Below, piece after piece: positions 8,106 to 15,553 of a stretch of DNA of 36,461 nucleotides. Position numbers and translations under genes: made by a program. Source of the DNA: Chloroflexota bacterium (lineage in GTDB: Bacteria > Chloroflexota > Chloroflexia > Thermomicrobiales > UBA6265); contig JAFAEX010000066.1 in assembly GCA_023423795.1 (NCBI GenBank), positions 1 through 36,461 on the forward strand, given 5' to 3'. The notes beneath the pieces were generated by a model. It searched no databases, was not told the origin of the DNA, and worked only from the letters and a program-made list of their open reading frames with translations. How positions within the stretch are numbered: the stretch's first letter is position 1; each line of letters begins with the position of its first letter.

Positions 8106-9215
8106 ATGCCAGCGGTCCAGTTCAAGGACTACTACAAGACGCTCGGGGTGGAGCGCGGGGCCGACGAGAAAGCCCTGCGCACGGCCTACCGCAAGCTCGC
8201 CCGCCAGCACCACCCGGACCTCAACCCGGGCGACAAGGCCGCCGAGGAACGCTTCAAGGAGGTCAACGAGGCCTACGAGGTCCTCTCCGACCCCGACAAG
8301 CGCAAGCTCTACGACCGCTTCGGCGAGGACTGGCAGCGCTACCGCGACGCCGGGTTCACCGGCGACGAACCGGCCGGGCAGACGATGGGCGGCAGCGCCG
8401 GCGGCGCGGGGTTCGACCCCAACGACTTCGGCCAGTGGTTCTCCGGCCAGCAGGGCGGGCAAGCCGGCGACTGGACGTTCACTACCGGCGGCGACGACGA
8501 CGGCGAAGGCTTCTCCGACTTCTTCCAGACGCTGTTCGGCTCCCGCGGGCGCGGCCGCGCCGGCGCCACCACGACGACCCGGATGTCGCGTCCGCGAAGG
8601 GGCCAGGATCTGGAAGCACCGGTCGAGGTTTCGTTCGACGAGGCGTTCAAGGGGACGACCCGGCAACTCCAGTTGCAGGCGCCGGAAACGTGCCCGACCT
8701 GCGGCGGGGCTGGCTACGTGCGCGGGGCGATCTGCCCGACCTGCGACGGCACCGGGGTGACGTCGCGGGCCCGGACGCTGGAGGTGACCATCCCGCCCGG
8801 CGTCGCCACCGGATCGCGGGTGCGCATCGGCGGGCAGGGCGGGCCGGGCGACAACGGCGGGCCGAGCGGCGACGTCTACCTGCTCGTCACGGTCCGCCCG
8901 GACCCGCGGTTCGAGCGCGAGGGCGACGACCTGCGGACCGAGGTCGATGTGCCGGTGACGACGGCCGTGCTGGGCGGCGAAGCGCTGGTGACGACGCCGA
9001 CCGGGCGGGTGGCGCTGACGATCCCGGCCGGCACGCAGGCGGGCCGCACGTTCCGGCTGCGCGGCCAGGGGATGCCGCGCCTGAAGGGACCGAAGGGGCA
9101 GCGCGGCGACCTGCTGGCCCGCGTCCGCATAACGGTCCCGACCGAGATCACCCAGCGCGAGCGCGAGTTGTATGAGGAACTTCGGCAACTCCGCCCGGAG
9201 GGAGCGCGATCGTGA
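8106..9215 (+). CDS. dnaJ: DnaJ-family co-chaperone with a reduced zinc region
   Basis: This 369-residue J-domain protein would stimulate DnaK ATPase and deliver unfolded clients. The J domain is at residues 5-75 with the HPD motif at 36-38. A Gly/Asp/Phe-rich linker (about 82-160) follows, then the two-lobed C-terminal substrate domain. Only two CxxCxGxG repeats are present (CPTCGGAG 196-203 and CPTCDGTG 210-217) instead of the usual four, so at most one zinc site remains. The protein therefore sits between DnaJ and CbpA types. The ATG at 8106 follows a G-rich ribosome site. It overlaps the hspR start by GTGA, so the two are translationally coupled. No dnaK or grpE is in this window, so this may be a second dnaJ. 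Confidence 0.9.
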   Translation: MPAVQFKDYYKTLGVERGADEKALRTAYRKLARQHHPDLNPGDKAAEERFKEVNEAYEVLSDPDKRKLYDRFGEDWQRYRDAGFTGDEPAGQTMGGSAGGAGFDPNDFGQWFSGQQGGQAGDWTFTTGGDDDGEGFSDFFQTLFGSRGRGRAGATTTTRMSRPRRGQDLEAPVEVSFDEAFKGTTRQLQLQAPETCPTCGGAGYVRGAICPTCDGTGVTSRARTLEVTIPPGVATGSRVRIGGQGGPGDNGGPSGDVYLLVTVRPDPRFEREGDDLRTEVDVPVTTAVLGGEALVTTPTGRVALTIPAGTQAGRTFRLRGQGMPRLKGPKGQRGDLLARVRITVPTEITQRERELYEELRQLRPEGARS

Positions 9216-9562
9216 GCTACCGCGAGGACGCCAGCCTGCGCGTGCGCTGGACCGAACTCGAACTGGAACCGGAGCCGAGCGACGAACCGCGATACGCGGC
9301 GACCGCGGCGGCGGCCCGGATCGGCATCCGGGTGCAGACGATCCGCCGCTGGGAAGACGAGGGGCTGATCCAGCCCCGGCGGGGCGAGCGCGGCACGCTC
9401 TACTCCGACGCGGACCTCGAACAACTGGCGCGGATTCGCCGCCTGACCGACGACCTCGGGGTCAACCTTGCCGGGGTCGCGGCGGTGCTGCACCTACGGC
9501 AGCAGGTGATCGCCCTCCAGCGCGAGATGCTGGCGTTGCGGCGGGCGCTCTCCGAACGCTAG
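9212..9562 (+). CDS. hspR: HspR-like MerR-family heat-shock repressor
   Basis: The 116-residue protein has a MerR-type helix-turn-helix at about residues 28-75 (YAATAAAARIGIRVQTIRRW, then the wing EDEGLIQPRR). The GVNLAGVAAVLHL stretch that follows is characteristic of HspR. A short C-terminal coiled coil ends the protein. HspR represses chaperone operons by binding HAIR, usually with DnaK as co-repressor. The match here is strong because a HAIR element precedes the operon. The GTG start overlaps the dnaJ stop by four bases. The first 27 residues are acidic and precede the DNA-binding domain. A generic MerR regulator is the alternative, made less likely by the operator. Confidence 0.88.
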   Translation: MSYREDASLRVRWTELELEPEPSDEPRYAATAAAARIGIRVQTIRRWEDEGLIQPRRGERGTLYSDADLEQLARIRRLTDDLGVNLAGVAAVLHLRQQVIALQREMLALRRALSER

Positions 9563-9571
9563 GATTCCCCC

Positions 9572-9600
9572 ACGGGCGGCCCCGACCAAGGGCCGCCCGT
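9572..9600 (+). terminator. Hairpin after hspR
   Basis: An 11-bp perfect stem (9572-9582 with 9590-9600) with a seven-base loop begins ten bases after the hspR stop. It is a probable terminator of dnaJ-hspR, although no T-run follows. Confidence 0.55.
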
Positions 9601-9648
9601 TGCCGCGCCTGCCGCACAGACGGTTGGCGCTCGCGGAAGGGGTGCGAG

Positions 9649-10953
9649 ATGCCGGCCACGATCGTCATGGGCGGGCAGTGGGGAGACGAAGGCAAGGGCA
9701 AGCTGACCGACGCCCTCGCGGTCCGTGCCGGGATGGTCGTCCGCGCCAACGGCGGCGCCAACGCCGGCCACACCGTCGAGACCGACCGCGGCGTCTTCAA
9801 GCTGCACCTCGTGCCCTCGGGCATCCTGAACCCCGATTGCACCTGCGTCGTCGGCGCGGGGGTGGTCATCGACGCCGCCAAACTCGTTCGCGAACTGGAC
9901 GACCTCGAAGCGCGCGGCGTGTCGCTGGCCAACCTGCGCATCGCCGACCGGGCGCACGTCGTCCTGCCCTGGCATCCATTGCTGGACCGGCTGGAAGAAG
10001 AGCAGCGCGCCGACGACGAGATCGGCACCACCCGCACCGGCAACGGCCCGGCCTACGCCGACAAGGCGGCCCGCCGCGGGCTGCGCGTGGCCGACCTGCT
10101 CGACGCCGGCGTGCTGCGGCGCAAGCTGGCCCGCCTCGCCGACGAAAAGAACGCGGTCGTCACGAAGGTGTACGGCGCGGAGCCGATCGACGTGGACGCG
10201 CTGACCGCCGACCTCGCCGCGTTCGGCGAGCGGATCGCCGCCAACGTGGTGCCGGCCGAAGTCGTGGTGCAGGACGCGCTGGCCGCTGGCAACGACGTCG
10301 TGATCGAGTGCGCGCAGGGCGCGATGCTCGACGTCGACTACGGCACCTACCCGTTCGTCACGTCCTCCTCGCCGACGGCGGCCGGGGCCTGCCAGGGCGC
10401 GGGGGTCGCGCCGACGCAGGTCGGTCGCGTGCTCGGCGTCTACAAGGCCTACTCGACGCGGGTCGGCTCCGGCCCGATGCCGACCGAATTGACCGACGAG
10501 ACCGGCCAGCTCATCCGCGAGCGCGGGCGCGAATACGGCACGACGACTGGACGGCCCCGCCGCACCGGCTGGTTCGACGCCGTGGCCGCCCGGCACGTCG
10601 CGCGGCTGAACGGCGTCACCGAAATCGCGATGACGCTGCTGGACGTGTTCGACGCCTTCGACGAAATCCGGGTCTGCACGGCCTACCGGCTGGGTGGGGA
10701 GACGATCCGCCACCTGCCGGCGCGCGACGACCTGCTGGCGGCGATCGAACCGGTCTACGAGACGCTGCCCGGCTGGACGCAGGACACGACGAGCGCCCGC
10801 GCCGCGAGCGACTTGCCCGAGAACGCCCGCGGCTACCTGCGGTTCATCGAAGAGCAACTCGGCGCGCCGGTAACGCTGGTCGGGGTCGGGCCGGGGCGGG
10901 AGCAACTGGTTCCCATGCGGGAGGGCGCGGGGATCGGCAGCGCTCTCGCCTGA
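9649..10953 (+). CDS. purA: Adenylosuccinate synthetase
   Basis: This enzyme joins IMP and aspartate using GTP, the first committed step to AMP. The 434-residue protein begins with GGQWGDEGKGK (residues 8-18), followed by NGGANAGHTV. It also contains IGTTRTGNGPAYADK, GAMLDVDYGTYPFVTSS and the C-terminal GVGPGREQL nucleotide motif, all diagnostic and intact. The ATG at 9649 is supported by GGAAGGGG six bases upstream; the frame is open further back only because of high GC. It lies between two hairpins and is convergent with gpsA, so it is probably monocistronic. Confidence 0.97.
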   Translation: MPATIVMGGQWGDEGKGKLTDALAVRAGMVVRANGGANAGHTVETDRGVFKLHLVPSGILNPDCTCVVGAGVVIDAAKLVRELDDLEARGVSLANLRIADRAHVVLPWHPLLDRLEEEQRADDEIGTTRTGNGPAYADKAARRGLRVADLLDAGVLRRKLARLADEKNAVVTKVYGAEPIDVDALTADLAAFGERIAANVVPAEVVVQDALAAGNDVVIECAQGAMLDVDYGTYPFVTSSSPTAAGACQGAGVAPTQVGRVLGVYKAYSTRVGSGPMPTELTDETGQLIRERGREYGTTTGRPRRTGWFDAVAARHVARLNGVTEIAMTLLDVFDAFDEIRVCTAYRLGGETIRHLPARDDLLAAIEPVYETLPGWTQDTTSARAASDLPENARGYLRFIEEQLGAPVTLVGVGPGREQLVPMREGAGIGSALA

Positions 10954-11028
10954 CGGCTGCCGCACTGACTTCTCCAGTGGCCGCCGCATAGTAGCCACCA
11001 CTTCAAACGACGACCCAACCCCGTCCTC

Positions 11029-11102
11029 GTAGGGGAGGGCCCGGCGCCCTCCCGCGTTCATTCGCGGCTCTGGTCGCGGGAGGGCGCCGGGCCCTCCCCT
11101 AC
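11029..11102. repeat. 74-bp near-complete palindrome between purA and gpsA
   Basis: A perfect 28-bp inverted repeat (11029-11056 with 11075-11102) begins GTAGGGGAGGGC and surrounds an 18-base centre. It is unrelated to the other dispersed repeat here. It lies between convergent purA and gpsA, so it could serve as a two-way terminator. The length and perfection also suggest a mobile REP-like unit. Confidence 0.85.
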
Positions 11103-11127
11103 AACGTGCGAACGGAATTCGGCACCA

Positions 11128-12165
11128 TTAGCCGATGGACGCAGTGCCCGTCCGACCCGCGCCAAGTTCGGTCCGGGGTTCGCGTTCCATCAGCAACGGG
11201 ACGGCGTCAGCCGGGGAGATGTCTCCGGCGAGGACGGCGTACACCAAACCGGTGATCGGCAATTCGACGCCAAGTCGCTCTCCCAGTTCGCGCGCGGCCG
11301 GAGCCGTGGCGATGCCTTCGGCGGTTTCCCCGAGGCGGGCGCGGATCGTGGGCACGTCTAGCCCTTCGGCCAGCATCCGGCCGGCGCGGTTGTTGCGGCT
11401 GAGCGGGCTGGCGCAGGTGGCGACCAGGTCTCCGAGGCCGGACAGGCCGGCGAAGGTGAGCGGGTTCGCGCCGAGGGCCGCCCCCAGCCGGGCGATCTCG
11501 GCCAGCCCGCGGGTCATCAGCGCGGCCTTGGCGTTGTCGCCCGCGCCGAGACCGTCCGACATGCCGGCCGCGAGGGCGACGACGTTCTTCAGTGCGCCGC
11601 CGATCTCCACGCCGATCACATCGTCGTGCGTGTAAAGGCGGAACCGGGACGACATCAGCAGGTCGCGAACGATCGCGGCAGCGCCGGGGTCGGCGGAGGC
11701 GACGGTGGCCGCCGCAGCCTTGCCGGCGGCGATCTCCTTCGCGAGGTTCGGGCCGGAAAGCGCGCAGATCGGCGCGGCATCCGGGCCGAGTTCGCCGGCG
11801 AGAACCTCGGTCATGCGGCGCAGCGAGCCCGGTTCGAGCCCCTTGGCGGCGCTCACCGGCACCGCGCCACCGAGATGGCGTGATGCGGCGCACGCTACGT
11901 CCCGCATCGCGTGGCTGGGAACGGCGAACACGGCGACCGCGCTGCCGGCGAGCGAGTCCGCGAGGTCGGCCGTTACGTTCACGGATTCGGGCAAGATCGC
12001 TCCCGGCAAGTAGCGGGCGTTTTCGCGCCGCCGGGCAATGTCGGCCGCGAGCGGCTCCCGCACCCAGAGCGTGGCCGTCACGCCGGCGCGGGCGGCCAGC
12101 AGGGCGAGGGCGGTTCCCCAACTTCCGGCGCCGATTACGGTGACCCTGCGTCCCGGTTCGGTCAT
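11128..12165 (-). CDS. gpsA: Glycerol-3-phosphate dehydrogenase [NAD(P)+]
   Basis: GpsA reduces dihydroxyacetone phosphate to sn-glycerol 3-phosphate, the backbone for phospholipids. The 345-residue protein has the N-terminal Rossmann motif VIGAGSWGTALA near residue 9. It also shows SAAKGLEPGSLRRMTEVL, SGPNLAKEI, and the catalytic-lysine helix GGALKNVVALAAG. The C-terminal GLSGLGDLVATCASPLSRN segment is typical. I chose the ATG at 12165 because a GGGGAGG ribosome site lies just ahead and the Rossmann strand then starts at the usual distance. Divergent from fabZ across a repeat-containing gap, it adds to a small lipid-synthesis neighbourhood. Confidence 0.96.
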   Translation of the reverse strand: MTEPGRRVTVIGAGSWGTALALLAARAGVTATLWVREPLAADIARRRENARYLPGAILPESVNVTADLADSLAGSAVAVFAVPSHAMRDVACAASRHLGGAVPVSAAKGLEPGSLRRMTEVLAGELGPDAAPICALSGPNLAKEIAAGKAAAATVASADPGAAAIVRDLLMSSRFRLYTHDDVIGVEIGGALKNVVALAAGMSDGLGAGDNAKAALMTRGLAEIARLGAALGANPLTFAGLSGLGDLVATCASPLSRNNRAGRMLAEGLDVPTIRARLGETAEGIATAPAARELGERLGVELPITGLVYAVLAGDISPADAVPLLMEREPRTELGAGRTGTASIG

Positions 12166-12523
12166 CGCCTCCCCTCCCCTCCGCGAACTGCCCAAACCCG
12201 GCCTCGCCATGCCGACAGCGCAAGATTCGCCCCGATGGGGTACACGACCATCGCGGCTAGCGATGCCGCGAGGTGCCGCCAGGCGGGAATGATGATGGCT
12301 GCCGGGACGGCGCGACTACCGGGCGAGTCCACTCTGGAATGACGACGGTCCCGCTTCCACCGTCATCCCGAGCCTGTCGAGGGATCTCGTCGTCCGAACG
12401 AATCCAGGGGAAGAACCAGATTCCTCGACAGGCTCGGGATGACGGGGTGACGGGAAGCCCAGGGGCGGCTTTCCCCTACACTCGTCGCATCGTCAACGAC
12501 GCACGAACGGGAGGGAGGACGGC
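12166..12523. other. Intergenic region between gpsA and fabZ
   Basis: This 358-bp divergent gap holds repeat copy 3 and otherwise no gene I can support. A CTACACT (12476-12482) about 42 bases ahead of the fabZ ATG resembles a -10 box, but I see no matching -35. Confidence 0.5.
12361..12444. repeat. Dispersed palindromic repeat, copy 3
   Basis: Arms 12361-12392 and about 12419-12444 are inverted copies of the CGTCATCCCGAGCCTGTCGA unit, separated by about 26 unrelated bases. The left arm matches the copy at 36.38 kb almost exactly. Confidence 0.87.
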
Positions 12524-13021
12524 ATGGCGACCGGAAACGACGATACGAAACGGACGGAGGGCGCTCCGGGGCCGACGCTGCCGCTGGACGCGGTCGCGAT
12601 CCAGGAGATCATCCCGCACCGCTACCCGTTCCTGCTGGTGGACAAGGTGCTGGAACTGGAGCCGGGCAAGCGCGCCGTCGGCGTGAAGGCCGTCTCGATG
12701 GGCGAGCCGTTCTTCGCCGGGCACTTCCCGAACTACCCCGTCATGCCGGGCGTGCTGATCGTCGAGGCGTTGGCGCAAGTCGGGGCGGTCGCCATGCTGG
12801 TCAGCGAGCAGGGCGAAGGCAAACTCGCGCTGTTCGCCGGCATCGACAACCTGCGCTTCAAGCGGCAGGTGCGCCCGGGCGATTTGCTGCGGCTGGAGGT
12901 CGAGATCGGCCAGATCCGGCGCGGCATCGGCACCGGTTCCGGCGTGGCGACGGTGGACGGCGAGGTCGCGGCGCGGGGCAACATCATGTTCGCGCTGGTG
13001 CCGAAACCGGCCGGTCTTTGA
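12524..13021 (+). CDS. fabZ: 3-hydroxyacyl-ACP dehydratase FabZ
   Basis: FabZ removes water from 3-hydroxyacyl-ACP in type II fatty-acid synthesis. The 165-residue hot-dog-fold protein has HRYPFLLVDKVLEL with the motif around the first conserved histidine. GHFPNYPVMPGVLIVEALAQ carries the catalytic His and Glu. FAGIDNLRFKRQVRPGD follows. About 18 extra polar residues precede the fold. GGGAGG precedes the ATG. Presence of FabZ argues for a standalone type II pathway and against most Actinobacteria. It is followed after 124 bp by the PspA-type operon, which probably has its own promoter. Confidence 0.95.
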   Translation: MATGNDDTKRTEGAPGPTLPLDAVAIQEIIPHRYPFLLVDKVLELEPGKRAVGVKAVSMGEPFFAGHFPNYPVMPGVLIVEALAQVGAVAMLVSEQGEGKLALFAGIDNLRFKRQVRPGDLLRLEVEIGQIRRGIGTGSGVATVDGEVAARGNIMFALVPKPAGL

Positions 13022-13103
13022 GCGACCCGGACTTCAGGCGACCGATTCCGGCAGCGCGGGGCACGCCGGCTGCGGTACGCTGCCGGGCGAGAGGCGCAAA
13101 CGG

Positions 13104-13125
13104 GGCGGCGCGAGGGCGCGCCGCC
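13104..13125 (+). terminator. GC-only hairpin after fabZ
   Basis: GGCGGCGCG (13104-13112) pairs perfectly with CGCGCCGCC (13117-13125) over four bases. There is no T-run. It lies between the fabZ stop and the zinc-ribbon membrane-protein gene. A chance match in very GC-rich DNA is possible. Confidence 0.35.
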
Positions 13126-13145
13126 GCGCCGCCGGGGCGGGGTGC

Positions 13146-13670
13146 ATGAACTCGGCCAGGTTGCTGGGCATCGTGCTGGTGGTCGCGGGCATTGCCGCGG
13201 CGGTTGTCGGCGGCGCATGGCTGCGGGCGGGTCTCGCCGAAGGGGCGACCCGGCAATCGGGCGCGCTGCTCGGCGCGTTCCTGCTCGCGCTCGTCATCGT
13301 GCTGCCGCTGGTCGGTTTCGGGCTCTACTTCCTGTTCCGCGGCACCCGGGAAGCGCGTGAACAGACCGCCGTCGCCGGGCAGCGCAAACTGCTCGACATC
13401 GTCGCCACCCGTGGGCAGGTCGCCATCCCCGACCTCGTGCTGGAGATGAACTCCAGCCGCGACCAGGTCGAGAACGATCTTCACGCGCTGGTGGGCCGAG
13501 GCCTGTTCAGCGGCTACGTCGATTGGAACAAAGGCGTCCTCTACAGCGTTGAGGCATCGCAGTTGCAAGGGCGGCAAACGTGCCCGAACTGCGGCGGCCA
13601 GCTCCAGCTGGCGGGCAAGGGACTGGTCAAGTGCCCGTACTGCGGGGCCGAGATCTTCCTGCAGGGCTAA
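13146..13670 (+). CDS. Membrane protein with winged-helix-like and zinc-ribbon regions (PspA-operon partner)
   Basis: The 174-residue protein has two membrane helices (about 5-27 and 41-65). A soluble region with a DNA-binding-like fold follows (about 78-135; KLLDIVATRGQVAIPDLVLEM), and a C-terminal zinc ribbon has cysteines at 146, 149, 163 and 166. I know no assigned function. It is the first gene of a tight same-strand group with a probable DUF4178 protein, PspA and an SPFH protein. In Bacillus subtilis the ydjFGHI locus similarly pairs PspA with zinc-ribbon/membrane proteins that recruit the SPFH protein YdjI, so a membrane anchor or sensor for PspA is my inference. A G-rich GGGGCGGGG site precedes the ATG. 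Confidence 0.8.
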   Translation: MNSARLLGIVLVVAGIAAAVVGGAWLRAGLAEGATRQSGALLGAFLLALVIVLPLVGFGLYFLFRGTREAREQTAVAGQRKLLDIVATRGQVAIPDLVLEMNSSRDQVENDLHALVGRGLFSGYVDWNKGVLYSVEASQLQGRQTCPNCGGQLQLAGKGLVKCPYCGAEIFLQG

Positions 13671-13714
13671 GCCGCGGGACGCCCGCGGCCGTTCCGCGAT
13701 CGAGGAGGAACCCG

Positions 13715-14731
13715 ATGGTCTTTCGCGCGCAATCCGGCGAACGCACCGGCCGCGGCCTGCTGGAAAGCATCTTTGCGTACCGCGGCGCCGGCAACAAGGA
13801 GGGCATCCGCGATGCCGACCGCGCCCTCCGGCAACGGCTGGCCGACACTTATGCGGCCGAGCAGACCCGCATCCAGGCCGTCGCCCGGCGGCTGGCCGAA
13901 GACCGCCGGCTCAACGACATCGGGCCGGTGGACGAGTTCAACCGCACGCTCGGTCATTTCATCGACCGCCTGCGCACGGCGACCTACGGCTACGGCGGCC
14001 TGATGGCCGAACTCGACCCGGAACCGGGCGCGGCCGAGCAACTCCGCAGGTTCGACCAGTCCCTCGCGTCCGGCGTCGAGGAGGTCGCGGCGGCGACCGG
14101 CGCGCTGGAAGCGGCGCTGGCCTCCGGCGGCGACCTCGCCGCGCCGGCCCGGCAGGGGACGGAAGCGGCGCGGGCGCTGCTGGCGCGCTTCGACCTGCGC
14201 GGGCAGGTGGTCGAATCGGGCAAACCGGTGCCGCAGGAGAGCGCGCTGAAGGCCCTCGCCCCGACCGTGCCCGACCTGCCGGTTCCGGCGTGGAACCTCG
14301 ACCTCGGCGTGGCGCTGTCGGTGCTGGGCGACGACGCGATCGTGGACGCCAAGATCGGCGTCGGCGACGACACCGGCGGCTTCCGGCTGTTCCGGCTCCA
14401 CGCCGACCCCGAGGAATGGCTGTTCGTGCCGAAGGACGCACCGCTCGGCCTGGCCCGGCTGCGCCCGGTGAACGTGCCAAACGGCGGCGACGGCCCGACG
14501 CTGGACGGCGTGACGTTCACCGTGGCGGCCGAAGGCGATTCCGAGGGCGAAGTCGTCGGCGAAGGCGGCGGTTCGAGCGTGCGGCCGGTGCGCTACCGGG
14601 TGCTGCAGGGCGCGGAGGACGCGTCGGCCCGAGGCTTGCTGCTGGACTGGGGCAAGGATCGGCAGGCGTTCGCCGGCCGCGAAGTCCATCCCGACGACGT
14701 CGATATCTTCGGCCGACCGGTCGGCTTGTAA
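13715..14731 (+). CDS. PspA-operon protein, probable DUF4178-type C-terminal domain
   Basis: The 338-residue soluble protein has an alpha-helical N-terminal half (about 1-170). Its C-terminal half is beta-rich, with NLDLGVALSVLGDDAIV, GGFRLFRLHADPEEWLFVP and RYRVLQG patterns. The layout resembles DUF4178 proteins found with PspA and SPFH genes, but I recognise it only loosely. There is no signal peptide or membrane segment. The start is well fixed by AGGAGG six bases before the ATG. It lies 44 bp after the zinc-ribbon gene and 45 bp before pspA. Position and domain style suggest an accessory factor of the membrane-stress system; its biochemical activity is unknown. Confidence 0.72.
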   Translation: MVFRAQSGERTGRGLLESIFAYRGAGNKEGIRDADRALRQRLADTYAAEQTRIQAVARRLAEDRRLNDIGPVDEFNRTLGHFIDRLRTATYGYGGLMAELDPEPGAAEQLRRFDQSLASGVEEVAAATGALEAALASGGDLAAPARQGTEAARALLARFDLRGQVVESGKPVPQESALKALAPTVPDLPVPAWNLDLGVALSVLGDDAIVDAKIGVGDDTGGFRLFRLHADPEEWLFVPKDAPLGLARLRPVNVPNGGDGPTLDGVTFTVAAEGDSEGEVVGEGGGSSVRPVRYRVLQGAEDASARGLLLDWGKDRQAFAGREVHPDDVDIFGRPVGL

Positions 14732-14776
14732 CCCGGCGCACCGAGGACGCTCGCGCACAACGGAGGCAATCCAACG

Positions 14777-15487
14777 ATGGGCATTCTCGACCGGATGTCT
14801 ACCCTGATCCGGGCCAACGTCAACGACATGCTCGACCGCGCCGAGGACCCGGAAAAGACGATCAACCAGATCCTGCGCGACATGGAGAGCTCGATCCAGA
14901 ACGCCCGCCAGCAGGTGGCGTCGATGATCGTGCAAGAGAAGGAACTGGAGGCCGACGCCAACCAGACCAAGATGCTGGCCAGCGAGTGGGGCAAGAAGGC
15001 CGAGCGGGCGGTCACCGCCGGCAAGGACGACCTCGCGCGCGAGGCGCTCCGGCGCAAGCGCGACAATGACGAGAACGCCAGCGTCTACACCGAGCAGCTC
15101 GCGCTCCAGCAGCAGACGGTCGAGCGGCTCAAGCAGCAATTGCGGCAACTCGAATCGAAGTACCAGGCCACCCTGAGCCAGCGCGACGTGCTGATCGCCC
15201 GCCAGCGACGGGCGCAGGCGCAGCACCAGGTCGCGAGCGCGGCGTCGGCGACGGTCCTCAACCCGCTCGACCCGTCGGCGGACCTCGAACGGATGGAGCG
15301 CAAGATCCGCCAGACCGAAGCGCAGGCGGCTGCCGCGCTCGAAATGGGACAGGACGACAGCCTCGAAGCCCAGTTCCGCGAACTGGACGCCGACGACGAC
15401 ATCGAAGCCGAACTGGCGCTGCTGAAGGCCAGCGTGGCCGGCGAACTGCCGGCCAACGTGAGCAGCACGACCGAGAACGAGGGGTAG
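14777..15487 (+). CDS. pspA: Phage-shock protein A (PspA/IM30 family)
   Basis: PspA is a membrane-remodelling, ESCRT-III-like protein that binds damaged inner membrane and limits proton leak. The 236-residue sequence is almost entirely coiled coil, beginning with the amphipathic MGILDRMSTLIRANVNDML helix. It then shows AEDPEKTINQILRDMESSI, a family hallmark. The C-terminus is acidic (GQDDSLEAQFRELDADDDIEAEL) and lacks the extra helix of Vipp1. GGAGG lies ten bases before the ATG. No PspF, PspB or PspC is present; the neighbours are zinc-ribbon and SPFH partners of the Bacillus YdjFGHI kind, implying a different recruitment mechanism. Confidence 0.94.
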   Translation: MGILDRMSTLIRANVNDMLDRAEDPEKTINQILRDMESSIQNARQQVASMIVQEKELEADANQTKMLASEWGKKAERAVTAGKDDLAREALRRKRDNDENASVYTEQLALQQQTVERLKQQLRQLESKYQATLSQRDVLIARQRRAQAQHQVASAASATVLNPLDPSADLERMERKIRQTEAQAAAALEMGQDDSLEAQFRELDADDDIEAELALLKASVAGELPANVSSTTENEG

Positions 15488-15553
15488 CCGGCGTCGGTCT
15501 CCCCTCCCCCGCATCCGCCCGGCGCCGGTGCGCCGCTCATCCCGGAGGGCCGC

